Assembly (NCBI RefSeq): GCF_017652985.1
Contig: NZ_JAGGDJ010000003.1
Location: 424,308 to 488,307, forward strand
Source: Paenibacillus artemisiicola
GTDB lineage: Bacteria; Bacillota; Bacilli; Paenibacillales; Paenibacillaceae
Length of the DNA stretch: 64,000 nt
Direction of reading: 5' to 3'
A program made the position numbers and the translations under genes. Numbering within the stretch: position 1 is the first letter of the stretch; each line of letters opens with the position of its first letter. Below are positions 1 through 9,054 of this stretch, piece by piece. The notes beneath the pieces are model-generated. The model was not told where the DNA came from and made no database searches. It worked only from the letters and a program-made list of their open reading frames with translations.

Positions 1-85
1 AATCTACGGATTATGATATACTTTCGTATAGCGACATGGATAGACGAAAGGATAGCGAATCCTAGGATGAAGGGAGCTTTTTGCC

Positions 86-622
86 ATGAAAATACGTCCG
101 TTGCCGATCGCGCTGACGGCTGTCATATCCGCCGCCCTGCTTACCGGCGGGTGGTTCATGTACCGCAACGAAGCCGACCTGAAGCCGCTTGACCGGATCG
201 CGACCGGCGCGCCCGGCGTCGTGAACGCCAAGCCCGTCATCGGCCGCGACGCCGTGACCGTGAATCTGACGCTGAGCGGGGATGCGAATCTCCGGCATAT
301 ATACGATACGATCGCCACGAAAGGCGATGCCATCATCGGTTCCAAAACGCTTAAGCTGAATATCGAGCCTTCAGGCTCGTCCGCGAAGCTGGACGACGTC
401 TGGTCTTCCATGCTCTTCAAAGTCGCCCAGGCGATGGACCACCGCGAATACGCGGCGATTCCGGCCGCCATGACGCAGGCGCAAGCCGACCATCCCGGCA
501 TTCAAGCCGGTTCCGAGATGGACGACGCCAACGTCTACATTACGCTGAAAGACGGCCAGTCGGTCAAATACGTCGTGCTTCCGCGAGAGGCGAATACGAT
601 TGGAGCGTGGCCAAATGCTTAA
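86..622 (+). CDS. Membrane-anchored hypothetical protein
   Basis: A 178-residue protein of unknown function. Residues about 7-25 form one hydrophobic segment after a short basic start (MKIRP), so it is a signal anchor or uncleaved signal peptide. The rest is soluble and mixed alpha/beta, presumably extracytoplasmic. An AGGGAGC ribosome site sits about 10 bases before the ATG. Its last codons overlap the start of the FtsH-like protease by 8 bases, which suggests translational coupling and a joint job at the membrane, perhaps as an adaptor or substrate of that protease; this is inference from position only. I recognise no named domain. Confidence 0.75.
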   Translation: MKIRPLPIALTAVISAALLTGGWFMYRNEADLKPLDRIATGAPGVVNAKPVIGRDAVTVNLTLSGDANLRHIYDTIATKGDAIIGSKTLKLNIEPSGSSAKLDDVWSSMLFKVAQAMDHREYAAIPAAMTQAQADHPGIQAGSEMDDANVYITLKDGQSVKYVVLPREANTIGAWPNA

Positions 623-2135
623 ATACGGCAAGGAAATGCTGATCGGGTTCGTCCCGGTCTTGATTTTGTTTCTGCAATTCGCGGCAGGCATCAACGTCAT
701 GCCGCTCGTGATGCTGGCCGTCATCGCCGGCGGGCTGATCTACATGGCGCGTTCGCGCGGCCATCTGGCGACGGTCGGCGGCGAGCGAAAAGGAAAGCCG
801 CGTCCGCTGAAGCCGATGTCATTCGAAGAGATCGGCGGCCAGGACAGGGCGAAGCAGGAGCTGATCGAAGCGCTTGATTTTCTCGTGCAAGTCGACCAGA
901 TTTCCAAATTCGGCATTCGCCCGCTGAAGGGCATCCTGCTGACGGGCCCTCCGGGCACGGGCAAGACGCTGCTGGCGAAAGCCGCCGCCAATTATACCGA
1001 TTCCGTCTATCTCGGCGCGTCGGGCTCGGAGTTCGTGGAGATGTACGTCGGCGTCGGGGCGAGCCGGATCCGCGACTTGTTCAAGGAAGCGCGCCAGAAG
1101 GCCGCCAAGCAGGGCAAGACCAGCGCCGTCATCTTCATCGACGAGATCGACGTCATCGGCGGCAAGCGCGACGGCGGGCAGCAGCGCGAATACGACCAGA
1201 CGCTCAACCAGCTGCTGACCGAGCTCGACGGGATCCACACGTCGGACTCGCCGCGCATCCTGCTCATCGGCGCGACGAACCGCAAGGAAATGCTCGACGC
1301 GGCGCTGCTTCGGCCGGGCCGCTTCGACCGTCATATCGCCGTCGACCTGCCGGATAAGAAAGGCCGCGAGCATATTCTGAATCTGCATGCCCGCAACAAG
1401 CCGATCGATCCGGTCAGCGTGAACCTCGGGAAGATCGCGGAGGAGTCGTTCGGCTTCTCCGGCGCGCAGCTCGAGAGCGTCATGAACGAAGCGGCGATTT
1501 ACGCGATGCGCGAGGACGGGGAGACGATCAGCCAGCGGCATCTGTCCATGGCGATCGACAAAGTCATGATGGGCGAGCGGACGGACCGCGAGGCGACGAA
1601 CGAGGAGCGGGAGCGCGTCGCGCTCCACGAGCTCGGCCACGCGATCGCGGCGGAGCTCGTCCGTCCCGGCAGCGTCTCGCAGGTCGCGCTGCTGCCGCGG
1701 GGCGGCGCGCTCGGCTACGTCCGCCACAACCCGCAGCAGGACAAGTATTTGTACACGAAGCAGTTTCTCGAGGGCCAGATCATGATCGCGCTCGGCGGCG
1801 CCGCGGCCGAAGAGATGTTTTACGGCGAGCGCAGCACGGGTTCGCGCGGCGACTTCGAGCAGGCGATGAACATCGTCCGCTCGATGGTGGAATCCGGCTT
1901 GACGGAGCTCGGCATCGTCGACGGCTCCATGATGACGCCGGACAAATGGGCGGCCGTGACGGGCAACGTCCTGAACGAGCTGATGCACGGCGTGAAAGGA
2001 CTGCTGGAGTCGCACCGCGACGTCTTCCTCTCGGCGCTCGACGTGCTGGTGAAGGAAGAAACGCTGAGCGGCGACCGGTTCCGCGCGCTGCTGCGGCAGC
2101 TGACCGCGGAGCGTCCAGGGGCGCTGGCGCAATGA
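615..2135 (+). CDS. Short FtsH-like membrane AAA+ zinc metalloprotease
   Basis: ATP-dependent membrane protease of the FtsH/M41 family. Two adjacent hydrophobic segments (about residues 8-48) precede an AAA+ module with Walker A GPPGTGKT (111-118), Walker B VIFIDEID and the SRH-type LRPGRFDRH. The M41 peptidase has zinc motif HELGH (338-342) and a downstream Asp in GSRGDFEQA. At 506 residues it is much shorter than housekeeping FtsH (about 640): the extracytoplasmic domain between the two membrane segments is essentially missing. An in-frame TTG lies at 600, but ATG 615 has GGAG nine bases upstream and is preferred. It is likely a specialised paralogue rather than the essential FtsH. Confidence 0.85.
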   Translation: MLKYGKEMLIGFVPVLILFLQFAAGINVMPLVMLAVIAGGLIYMARSRGHLATVGGERKGKPRPLKPMSFEEIGGQDRAKQELIEALDFLVQVDQISKFGIRPLKGILLTGPPGTGKTLLAKAAANYTDSVYLGASGSEFVEMYVGVGASRIRDLFKEARQKAAKQGKTSAVIFIDEIDVIGGKRDGGQQREYDQTLNQLLTELDGIHTSDSPRILLIGATNRKEMLDAALLRPGRFDRHIAVDLPDKKGREHILNLHARNKPIDPVSVNLGKIAEESFGFSGAQLESVMNEAAIYAMREDGETISQRHLSMAIDKVMMGERTDREATNEERERVALHELGHAIAAELVRPGSVSQVALLPRGGALGYVRHNPQQDKYLYTKQFLEGQIMIALGGAAAEEMFYGERSTGSRGDFEQAMNIVRSMVESGLTELGIVDGSMMTPDKWAAVTGNVLNELMHGVKGLLESHRDVFLSALDVLVKEETLSGDRFRALLRQLTAERPGALAQ

Positions 2136-2146
2136 CACTTGTTCCG

Positions 2147-2178
2147 ATAAGAAGGCGGATGGACATCCGCCTTCTTAT
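2147..2178 (+). terminator. Rho-independent terminator
   Basis: Perfect 14-bp stem (ATAAGAAGGCGGAT and its complement) around a GGAC loop, 12 bases after the stop of the FtsH-like gene. It ends the first operon. Confidence 0.9.
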
Positions 2179-2228
2179 TTGCGCGCAAAAACGGTATACT
2201 AGAAGATGAAATTTGGAGGTGTGCACGA

Positions 2229-3104
2229 TTGACTGCAGTACGTAAAGTCGGCGTCGTAGGCGCCGGAACGATGGGGCAGAGCATCTGCGAGATGCTCGCC
2301 GCCAATGGGCTTGACGTGTATATGGCCGAGCAGAACGAAGAACGGCTCGCGCATGCCCTGAACATGATCGAATTAAGCTTGGACAAGCAGATGGAACGGT
2401 GGGCGGTGACGGCCGCGGAGAAGAAGCTCGTGCTGAGCCGCATCCATCCGAAGTCGTCGCTGAACGAGCTGCAGTCCTGCGAGCTGGTCATCGAGACGAT
2501 CACGGAAGACTTGGACAGCAAGCTGGCGATTTTCAAGGAACTGGACGCCGTCTGCCTGCCCGACGTCATCCTGGCGAGCAACACGTCGACGCTCAGCCTG
2601 ACGGAGCTCGCGAGCGTGACGTCCAACCCGGACCGCGTCATCGGCATGCATTTCGTCTATCCCGTCAACCGGGCGGATCTCGTGGAGATCGTGCGCGGGC
2701 TGAAGACGAGCGACGACGTGTTCGAACGGACGAAGCGGTTCGTGGAGACGACGATACATAAGAAAGGCGTCATGGTGTTCGAATCGCCGGGCTTCGTCAC
2801 GACCCGGCTGATCTGCCTGTTCATCAACGAGGCGCTTCACGTGCTGGAGGAAGGCGTCGCGTCGGCGGAAGACATCGACAGCGCCATGCGGATCGGCTAC
2901 GCGTTCCAACACGGGCCGTTCGAGATGGCGGACCGGTTCGGGCTCGATGCCGTGCTGGCCGCGCTGGAGCGGATGTTCCGCGAATACGGGGAGCTGAAAT
3001 ACCGGCCGTCGTTCATCCTGAAAAAGATGGTGCGCGGCGGCCAGCTCGGCGTGAAGAGCGGGAGCGGCTTTTTCGAATACGACAAGGACGGTGGACGGAT
3101 ATGA
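2229..3104 (+). CDS. 3-hydroxybutyryl-CoA (3-hydroxyacyl-CoA) dehydrogenase
   Basis: NAD(P)-dependent oxidoreductase of the 3HCDH family that interconverts 3-hydroxyacyl-CoA and 3-oxoacyl-CoA in butanoate or fatty-acid metabolism. The N-terminal Rossmann fold begins VGVVGAGTMGQ; the catalytic-His region reads GMHFVYPVN, corresponding to the family HFFNP motif; the C-terminal dimerisation domain is present. The length of 291 is normal for a stand-alone enzyme. Translation starts at TTG 2229, with GGAGGT at 2215-2220. The stop overlaps the acetate kinase start by 4 bases, so the two are coupled. The physiological acyl-CoA cannot be read from the sequence. Confidence 0.85.
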   Translation: MTAVRKVGVVGAGTMGQSICEMLAANGLDVYMAEQNEERLAHALNMIELSLDKQMERWAVTAAEKKLVLSRIHPKSSLNELQSCELVIETITEDLDSKLAIFKELDAVCLPDVILASNTSTLSLTELASVTSNPDRVIGMHFVYPVNRADLVEIVRGLKTSDDVFERTKRFVETTIHKKGVMVFESPGFVTTRLICLFINEALHVLEEGVASAEDIDSAMRIGYAFQHGPFEMADRFGLDAVLAALERMFREYGELKYRPSFILKKMVRGGQLGVKSGSGFFEYDKDGGRI

Positions 3105-4309
3105 TCATTCTTGTCATGAACGCCGGCAGTTCTTCGCTGAAGTACCAGCTGTATAATATGGAAGAAGAAGCGGTGCTGGCCCAGGGCCGCGTGGAACGGA
3201 TCGGCATGGACGCGTCGATTCTGGTGCACGAGCCGGCGGGACGTCCGGAAGTGAACGAAGTGAGCGAGATTCTGGACCATAACACGGCGGTGCGCCGGCT
3301 GATCGACATGCTGACGCATAAGGAGCACGGCGTGCTGCTGTCCATGAAGGAGATCGACGCCGTCGGCCATCGCGTCGTGCACGGCGGCGAAAGCTTCAAG
3401 GCGTCGACGCTCGTCACGGAGGACGTGAAGAAGGAGATCCGCCGCCTGTTCGACCTGGCGCCGCTGCACAACCCGCCGGCGATGATGGGGATCGCCGCGG
3501 TGGAATACAACCTGCCGAGCGTGCCGCAGGCCGTCGTGTTCGATACGGCGTTCCATCAATCGATGCCGCAGGAGACGTTCCTGTATCCCATCCCGATGGT
3601 GCTCTACCGCCGTCATAAAATCCGGCGTTACGGCTTCCACGGCACGTCCCACGACTACGTCAGCAAGGCGGCGGCAGAGACGCTCGGCCGGCCGCTCGAG
3701 ACGCTGAAGCTCGTGACCTGCCACATCGGCAACGGCGCGAGCTGCGCGGCGATCCTGCACGGCAAGTCGTACGATACGAGCATGGGGCTGACGCCGCTCG
3801 AAGGGCTCATGATGGGCACGCGCAGCGGCGATCTCGATCCCGCCATCGTGCCGTTCACGATGAACAAGGAAGAGCTGACGCTGAACGAGGTCAACTCCAT
3901 GCTGAACAAGCACAGCGGGCTGCTCGCGATCAGCGGGATCGGCAGCGACATGCGCGAGATCGTCGAAGCGATGGAAGACGGCGACAAGCAGGCGAAGCTG
4001 GCGTTCGACATGTACACGTACCGGCTGCGCAAGTACATCGGCGCCTATGCCGCCGGCATGAACGGCCTCGACGCCGTCGTGTTCACCGCGGGCGTGGGCG
4101 AGAATTCCGCGGCGGTGCGCAAGGCGGTGTGCGAGAACCTCTCGTTCTTCGGCATCGAGCTCGACGAGGCGCGCAACGCGGCCCGCTCGAAGGAAGCGCG
4201 GTTCATCTCGACCGACGCCTCCCGCGTCAAAGCGCTGGTCGTGCCGACGAACGAAGAGCTGCTGATCGCCCGCGACACGTACCGGCTGGCGAAGCAAGAC
4301 AAGGCATAG
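3101..4309 (+). CDS. ackA: Acetate kinase
   Basis: Catalyses acetyl phosphate + ADP to acetate + ATP, the last step of overflow acetate metabolism; cytosolic. The 402-residue protein has the ASKHA-fold signature [13 protein letters not shown] at the N terminus, the second signature [10 protein letters not shown] and the phosphate-binding HIGNGAS. Length matches AckA. It overlaps the 3-hydroxyacyl-CoA dehydrogenase stop (ATGA), an unusual partner since pta is the common neighbour. Butyrate kinase is the related alternative, but the motifs and length fit AckA better. Confidence 0.92.
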   Translation: MIILVMNAGSSSLKYQLYNMEEEAVLAQGRVERIGMDASILVHEPAGRPEVNEVSEILDHNTAVRRLIDMLTHKEHGVLLSMKEIDAVGHRVVHGGESFKASTLVTEDVKKEIRRLFDLAPLHNPPAMMGIAAVEYNLPSVPQAVVFDTAFHQSMPQETFLYPIPMVLYRRHKIRRYGFHGTSHDYVSKAAAETLGRPLETLKLVTCHIGNGASCAAILHGKSYDTSMGLTPLEGLMMGTRSGDLDPAIVPFTMNKEELTLNEVNSMLNKHSGLLAISGIGSDMREIVEAMEDGDKQAKLAFDMYTYRLRKYIGAYAAGMNGLDAVVFTAGVGENSAAVRKAVCENLSFFGIELDEARNAARSKEARFISTDASRVKALVVPTNEELLIARDTYRLAKQDKA

Positions 4310-4335
4310 CGTTTAATCGAACGGAGGACGATAGA

Positions 4336-5631
4336 ATGAAAACTTTAACGACGATCGGACAATTGAAAGACGCGGTCGGCCAGTCCGTCTGGATCGGCTG
4401 CTGGCTGAACGGCAAGCGCTCGAGCGGCAAGATCCAATTCCTGCAGCTGCGGGACGGCACGGGCTACGTGCAGGGCGTCGTGGTGAAGAGCGAAGTGGCG
4501 GAGGACGCGTGGGACGCCGCGAAGGAGCTGACCCAGGAGAGCTCGCTGTACGTGAAGGGCGTCGTGCGGGAAGAGCCGCGGAGCCAATCCGGCTTCGAGC
4601 TGACGGTGGAAGGGATCGAGGTCATTCAGATTTCGCACGACTACCCCATCACGCCGAAGGAGCACGGCGTCGACTTCCTGATGGACCGCCGCCACCTGTG
4701 GCTGCGCGCGCCGAAGCAGCGCGCCATTCTCGTCGTCCGCGCGGAAATCATCCGCTCGATCCAGCAGTTCTTCGACGAGCGGAACTTCACGCTGGTGGAC
4801 CCGCCGGTGCTGACGCCTTCCTCGTGCGAAGGCACGACGAACCTGTTCCATACGAAATATTTCGACGAAGACGCGTATCTGACGCAAAGCGGCCAGCTTT
4901 ACATGGAAGCGGCGGCGATGGCGCTCGGCAAGGTGTACTCGTTCGGACCGACGTTCCGGGCGGAAAAATCGAAGACGCGCCGCCACTTGATCGAATTTTG
5001 GATGATCGAGCCGGAGATGGCGTTCGTCGACCACGAAGAGAACCTGCGCGTGCAGGAGCAGTTCGTCTCCTTCGTCGTGCAGAACGTGCTGAAGAACTGC
5101 CGCAAGGAGCTGGAGACGATCGGCCGCGACGTGAGCAAGCTCGAGGCCGTTCAGGCGCCGTTCCCGCGCATCACGTACGACGAAGCGATCGCGTATCTGC
5201 AGAAGCAGGGACACGAGATCCAGTGGGGCGAGGACTTCGGCGCGCCGCACGAGACGGCCATCGCCGAGATGTACGACCGTCCGGTGTTCATTACGCACTA
5301 CCCGACGTCGTTCAAGGCATTCTACATGAAGCCGGATCCGAACCGTCCGGAAGTCGTGCTGTGCGCGGACATGATCGCGCCGGAGGGGTACGGCGAAATC
5401 ATCGGGGGCTCGCAGCGGATCGACGATCCGGAGCTGCTGGCGGAGCGCTTCGCGGAGCATGAACTGTCCACGGAGGCCTATCAATGGTACCTCGACCTGC
5501 GGAAGTACGGCACGGTGCCGCATTCCGGCTTCGGCCTCGGCCTCGAACGGACGGTCGCCTGGATTTGCGGGCTCGATCACGTGCGCGAGACGATTCCGTT
5601 CCCGCGGATGCTGTACCGCCTGTATCCGTAA
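4336..5631 (+). CDS. asnS: Asparaginyl-tRNA synthetase
   Basis: Class II aminoacyl-tRNA synthetase charging tRNA-Asn. An N-terminal OB-fold anticodon-binding domain (about residues 1-105, HVGCW-like core) is followed by the class II catalytic core, with motif 2 [12 protein letters not shown] and motif 3 [12 protein letters not shown] near the C terminus. Length is 431 residues, as in B. subtilis AsnS. The frame is open upstream into ackA, but ATG 4336 has GGAGG ten bases upstream and gives the family start. A DnaD-domain gene follows, the same neighbourhood as asnS-dnaD in Bacillus. Confidence 0.95.
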   Translation: MKTLTTIGQLKDAVGQSVWIGCWLNGKRSSGKIQFLQLRDGTGYVQGVVVKSEVAEDAWDAAKELTQESSLYVKGVVREEPRSQSGFELTVEGIEVIQISHDYPITPKEHGVDFLMDRRHLWLRAPKQRAILVVRAEIIRSIQQFFDERNFTLVDPPVLTPSSCEGTTNLFHTKYFDEDAYLTQSGQLYMEAAAMALGKVYSFGPTFRAEKSKTRRHLIEFWMIEPEMAFVDHEENLRVQEQFVSFVVQNVLKNCRKELETIGRDVSKLEAVQAPFPRITYDEAIAYLQKQGHEIQWGEDFGAPHETAIAEMYDRPVFITHYPTSFKAFYMKPDPNRPEVVLCADMIAPEGYGEIIGGSQRIDDPELLAERFAEHELSTEAYQWYLDLRKYGTVPHSGFGLGLERTVAWICGLDHVRETIPFPRMLYRLYP

Positions 5632-5685
5632 TCGCCGGAGGCGGCGGGCAACGGTCAGGCTATGCAAGGGGGAGGAATACGGCCG

Positions 5686-6399
5686 GTGAAACAAGACATG
5701 TGGAAAGCGTACGCGCGCGGGATGGCGGCGGCCATGAACGGCGGCAGCGTCGTCGTTCCCGCCGGTCTGCTGCGCGCTTACCGCGGCGTCGGCCTGTCCG
5801 ACGCGGACATGATGCTGATGCTGCAGCTGATGCTGTTCCGGCAGGCGGAGGGCGTCGATTTCCCGACGCCCGAGCAGCTGGCGGAACGGCTCGGCATCGC
5901 GCCGAAGACGGCGCACGGCCAGCTTGGCCGCTTGATCAAGGAAGGGCTGCTCGCGATCGACGAAGAGGCCGATCCCGTCAGCGGCATCGTCATCGAACGG
6001 TACAACTGGACGGGCTTCCTGATCCGCGGCGCCGAATGGCTGGCGGACGAAGCGCGCCGCTCGGTCGGCGCCGAACGGGAGCCGCAAGCCGGGCGATCGC
6101 CGACGGCCGCGCAGGACGCGGCGGAGTGGACGAAGCCGGCGGATCTGTATACGGCGTTCGAGCAGGAGTTCGGCCGGCCGCTGTCGCCGATGGAATGCGA
6201 GACGATCAGCGCTTGGGTCGACCAGGACCGGTATCCGGACGAGCTGATCCGGTTCGCGCTCAAGGAAGCGGTGTTCGCCGGCAAGCTGCATTTCCGGTAC
6301 ATCGACCGGATCTTGATCGAATGGAGCCGCAACCGCGTCACGAATACCGACGAGGCGAAGGCGCATACGCAGAAATTTCGCAACGGCCGGGGGTTTTAA
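5686..6399 (+). CDS. dnaD: DnaD-domain replication-initiation protein
   Basis: DnaD-family primosome protein acting with DnaB and DnaI to load helicase at the origin. The N-terminal winged-helix region (about residues 1-100) is followed by a linker and a C-terminal DnaD domain ending in the characteristic YIDRILIEW (YxxxIxxxW) motif. The order asnS-dnaD matches Bacillus. GTG 5686 is chosen because GGAGG lies at 5671-5675; an in-frame ATG at 5662 lies before that site. The stop codon sits inside the loop of the following terminator. Confidence 0.85.
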   Translation: MKQDMWKAYARGMAAAMNGGSVVVPAGLLRAYRGVGLSDADMMLMLQLMLFRQAEGVDFPTPEQLAERLGIAPKTAHGQLGRLIKEGLLAIDEEADPVSGIVIERYNWTGFLIRGAEWLADEARRSVGAEREPQAGRSPTAAQDAAEWTKPADLYTAFEQEFGRPLSPMECETISAWVDQDRYPDELIRFALKEAVFAGKLHFRYIDRILIEWSRNRVTNTDEAKAHTQKFRNGRGF

Positions 6400-6412
6400 C
6401 CCCCGGTTTTTT
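6387..6412 (+). terminator. Rho-independent terminator overlapping the dnaD stop
   Basis: CCGGGGG/CCCCCGG stem with a TTTTAA loop and a six-T run. The TAA stop of dnaD is in the loop. Confidence 0.88.
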
Positions 6413-6474
6413 CATGCGCGAGCGCGGCTTCCGCTCGCCCGATCCCCTTCGCGGGGCTTTTTTCCCGGAGGGGG

Positions 6475-6503
6475 TGCCATTTTACGGGAAGGTCTGCTAT
6501 AAT
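6475..6503 (+). promoter_or_regulatory. Sigma-A-like promoter of the thiamine operon
   Basis: A perfect TATAAT at 6498-6503 lies 17 bases after a weak TGCCAT -35 box. Transcription would start just before the TPP aptamer. Confidence 0.6.
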
Positions 6504-6530
6504 AAGCTCGTTGCAACCAATCGAATAGCG

Positions 6531-6614
6531 ACGGGGAGCTGGGCATGGCCGGCTGAGAGGAGATTCCGCACGATCTCGACCCTAGACCTGATCTGGATAA
6601 TGCCAGCGTAGGAA
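6531..6614 (+). ncRNA. TPP (thiamin pyrophosphate) riboswitch
   Basis: Shows the conserved THI-box core: CTGAGA (6553-6558), GACCC, then ACCTGATCTGGATAATGCCAG and CGTAGGAA. It precedes a terminator hairpin at 6679-6709 and the thiamine-transport genes, so TPP binding would be expected to terminate transcription of the operon. Confidence 0.96.
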
Positions 6615-6678
6615 CCGCGTACTATTGCTTGGCGCACGCCGCGGCACGGCGTCGTGGCAAGCCGTAAGCAGCTGATAG

Positions 6679-6709
6679 AGGCATCCTCCGGAAGGGGGAT
6701 GCCTTTTTG
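6679..6709 (+). terminator. Riboswitch-controlled terminator
   Basis: Stem AGGCATCC/GGATGCCT followed by TTTTT, about 65 bases after the TPP aptamer. It is placed as the off-state expression platform. Confidence 0.8.
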
Positions 6710-6890
6710 GTTCGTTCGGGGACGAGCGGCGCACGCGACCGCCAAGCGCGGCCTGATGCCGCATCGGCGTTCGGGGCACGATAGGTGGCAGACGACGGGC
6801 GTCCGAGAGGCGCAGATCACGATTCGGGGCAGCATGATTCGCAGATTATCCGCGGTCCGGCAAGAGGGCAGGCGAGGGGAGAAACGAGAC

Positions 6891-7982
6891 ATGGTACACA
6901 AAATTAGACGGAGCGGCTGGACGGCCGCGCTGACGACGGTGCTGATCGCGGCGCTGGCGTTGGCCGGCTGCGGCGCCAAGAACGACGAGGGGAACGCGGG
7001 CAGCGCCGCGAACGGCGCGGGGAACGGCGGTACGAACGCGGCCGCAAACGGCGGGAATGCCGCAGCCGGAGACGCGCTGAAGGAGATCAAGGTCGTGCTC
7101 GACTGGACGCCGAACACCAATCATACGGGTCTGTACGTGGCCCGCGACAAAGGCTTCTTCGAGCAGCACGGCTTGAAGGTCGATATCATCCAGCCGGGCG
7201 AAGCGGGCGCGGACACGATGATCGCGACGGGCGCCGCCGACTTCGGCGTCAGCTACCAGGAAGGCGTCACGCAGGCGCGGATCCAAGGCGTGCCGCTCGT
7301 GTCGCTCGCGGCGGTCATCCAGCATAACACCTCCGGCTTCGCGTCGCCGGCGGACAAGAACATCACGTCGCCGAAGGCGTTCGAAGGCAAGACGTACGGC
7401 GGCTGGGGCTCGCCCGCGGAACCGGCGGTCATTCAATCGCTGATGGAAGAAGACAAGGGCGACTTCAAGAAGGTCAAGATCGCCAACATCGGCGACGCCG
7501 ATTTCTTCACGGCGACGAAGAAGAACATCGACTTCGCCTGGATTTTCTACGGCTGGGACGGGGTCGCGGCGGAGCTGAAGGGCGAGAAGATCAACATGGT
7601 TTACCTGACCGACTACAGCGACAAGCTGGATTACTACACGCCGGTGCTGGCGACGAACGAGAAGATGATCGCCGGGCACAAGGACACCGTGGAAGCGTTC
7701 ATGGCGGCCGCGGCCGAAGGCTACCGATTCGCGATCGACCATCCGGACGAAGCCGCGGACGTGCTGATCAAGGCCGTGCCCGAGCTGAACGCGGATCTCG
7801 TCCGCGCCAGCCAGGAATGGCTGAGCCCGCGCTACCAAGCGGACGCGCCGCGCTGGGGCGAGCAGAAGCTGGCGGTGTGGAAAAACTACGCCGACTGGAT
7901 GTACGACCATAAGCTGCTCGACAAGCCGCTCGACGCCGAGAAAGCCTTCACCAACGACTTCCTGCCGGAAAAGGAGAACTGA
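6891..7982 (+). CDS. Thiamine/HMP-precursor ABC transporter substrate-binding lipoprotein
   Basis: Extracytoplasmic binding protein of the NMT1/ThiY-like family. The signal peptide ends in the lipobox LALAGC, followed by a Gly/Asn/Ala-rich linker. The mature domain begins KVVLDWTPNTNHTGLYVA, a signature of the NMT1/THI5-like pyrimidine-precursor binding proteins. ATG 6891 is chosen for its lipoprotein signal and the GGGGAGAAA site upstream; the frame is open further upstream into the riboswitch. It lies behind the TPP riboswitch and in line with a thiamine-binding protein, permease and ATPase. The exact ligand (HMP, formylaminopyrimidine or thiamine) is not determined. Confidence 0.88.
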   Translation: MVHKIRRSGWTAALTTVLIAALALAGCGAKNDEGNAGSAANGAGNGGTNAAANGGNAAAGDALKEIKVVLDWTPNTNHTGLYVARDKGFFEQHGLKVDIIQPGEAGADTMIATGAADFGVSYQEGVTQARIQGVPLVSLAAVIQHNTSGFASPADKNITSPKAFEGKTYGGWGSPAEPAVIQSLMEEDKGDFKKVKIANIGDADFFTATKKNIDFAWIFYGWDGVAAELKGEKINMVYLTDYSDKLDYYTPVLATNEKMIAGHKDTVEAFMAAAAEGYRFAIDHPDEAADVLIKAVPELNADLVRASQEWLSPRYQADAPRWGEQKLAVWKNYADWMYDHKLLDKPLDAEKAFTNDFLPEKEN

Positions 7983-7985
7983 TTC

Positions 7986-8288
7986 ATGGCTAACGCACTG
8001 CTGAGCATTCAAATTTTACCGCGCACCCCGAACGGGGAAAGCGTCATTCCGTACGTCGACCGCGCCATCGACGTCATCAAGGCATCCGGGGTGCCGTACC
8101 GCGTCGCGCCGCTCGAGACGACGATGGAGGGCGAGCTGGACAAGCTGCTCGCCGTCGTGCAGGAGATGAACGCCGCCATGGCGGAGATGGGCTGCCCGTC
8201 AATCATCTCGCAGATCAAAGTGTATTACGTGCCGGCAGGCACCGCGTCGATGGACGCCCTGCTGGAGAAATACCCGGATGGGCAATAA
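7986..8288 (+). CDS. Small thiamine-binding protein (MTH1187/YkoF-like)
   Basis: A 100-residue ferredoxin-like protein of the MTH1187/UPF0045 thiamine-binding family, beginning MANALLSIQILP, with the family-typical strand-helix pattern and YVDRAIDVIKASGVPY. It is cytosolic (no signal) and probably buffers or senses the imported thiamine compound. It starts 4 bases after the lipoprotein stop and overlaps the permease by 11 bases, so all four proteins are translated together. Function is inferred from family and from position behind a TPP riboswitch. Confidence 0.82.
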   Translation: MANALLSIQILPRTPNGESVIPYVDRAIDVIKASGVPYRVAPLETTMEGELDKLLAVVQEMNAAMAEMGCPSIISQIKVYYVPAGTASMDALLEKYPDGQ

Positions 8289-9054
8289 ACGCGCCCTCCT
8301 GCTGCCGCCAGCGATCGTCATGGCGGCTTTTCTGCTGCTTTGGCAGGGGGCGGTCTGGCTCTTCGGGACGGAGGCGTACGTCCTGCCCGCGCCGTCCGCC
8401 ATCGCCAAGCAGGCGATCGACTCCGCGCCGCTGCTGGCGCATCATATGCGGGCGACGCTCGGTATCACGCTGCTCGGCTTCGGCATCGGCGCGGCGGCGG
8501 GATTCCTGATCGCGGCGCTGCTGCACGCGCTGCCCTGGGTTCGCGCGGGCTTCTACCCGCTGCTCGTCCTGAGCCAGAACGTGCCGGTCATGGCGATCGG
8601 CCAGCTGCTCGTCCTCTGGTTCGGCTTCGGCGCCCTGCCGCGCGTCATCCTGATCGCGCTCGTGACGTTCTTTCCCGTCGCGGTGGCCATGATGACGGGC
8701 CTGTCGAAGAGCGACGGCAAGCTGTACGACTACATGCGCATGATCGGCGCCTCGCGGCGCCAGCTGTTCTGGCGGCTGGAGCTGCCCGGGGCGGTGCCGC
8801 ATCTGTTCTCGGGCCTCAAGATCGCCGCGTCCTATGCCGTCATCAGCGCCATCTACGCGGAGGCGATCGGCGCGGACAGCGGCCTCGGGTATTTCATGCT
8901 GATCGCGCAGCACGGCTTCGAGACCGTGAAAGTATTCGCCGCCATCGGCGTGATCGTGCTGCTCAGCTTGGCGTTGTTCGGCGCCATCGCGCTCGCGGAG
9001 CGGCTTCTCGCGCGCGGCGCGGCGCAGGGGCGAAGGGAGGGACGGCCGTCGTGA
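8278..9054 (+). CDS. ABC transporter permease, thiamine-precursor uptake (ThiX-like)
   Basis: Inner-membrane permease of the BPD-type ABC family. It has about six hydrophobic segments and the EAA-type coupling loop (MIGASRRQLFWRLELPGAVPH) near residues 155-180, the contact point with the ATPase. 258 residues is typical. It overlaps both neighbours. It is the only permease here, so it should act as a homodimer. Confidence 0.85.
   Translation: MGNKRALLLPPAIVMAAFLLLWQGAVWLFGTEAYVLPAPSAIAKQAIDSAPLLAHHMRATLGITLLGFGIGAAAGFLIAALLHALPWVRAGFYPLLVLSQNVPVMAIGQLLVLWFGFGALPRVILIALVTFFPVAVAMMTGLSKSDGKLYDYMRMIGASRRQLFWRLELPGAVPHLFSGLKIAASYAVISAIYAEAIGADSGLGYFMLIAQHGFETVKVFAAIGVIVLLSLALFGAIALAERLLARGAAQGRREGRPS

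Noticed and set aside
4345..6366. Leftward 673-residue open frame opposite asnS and dnaD
   Set aside because: Shadow of the opposite strand; composition is Arg/His-rich and no ribosome site or motif is seen.
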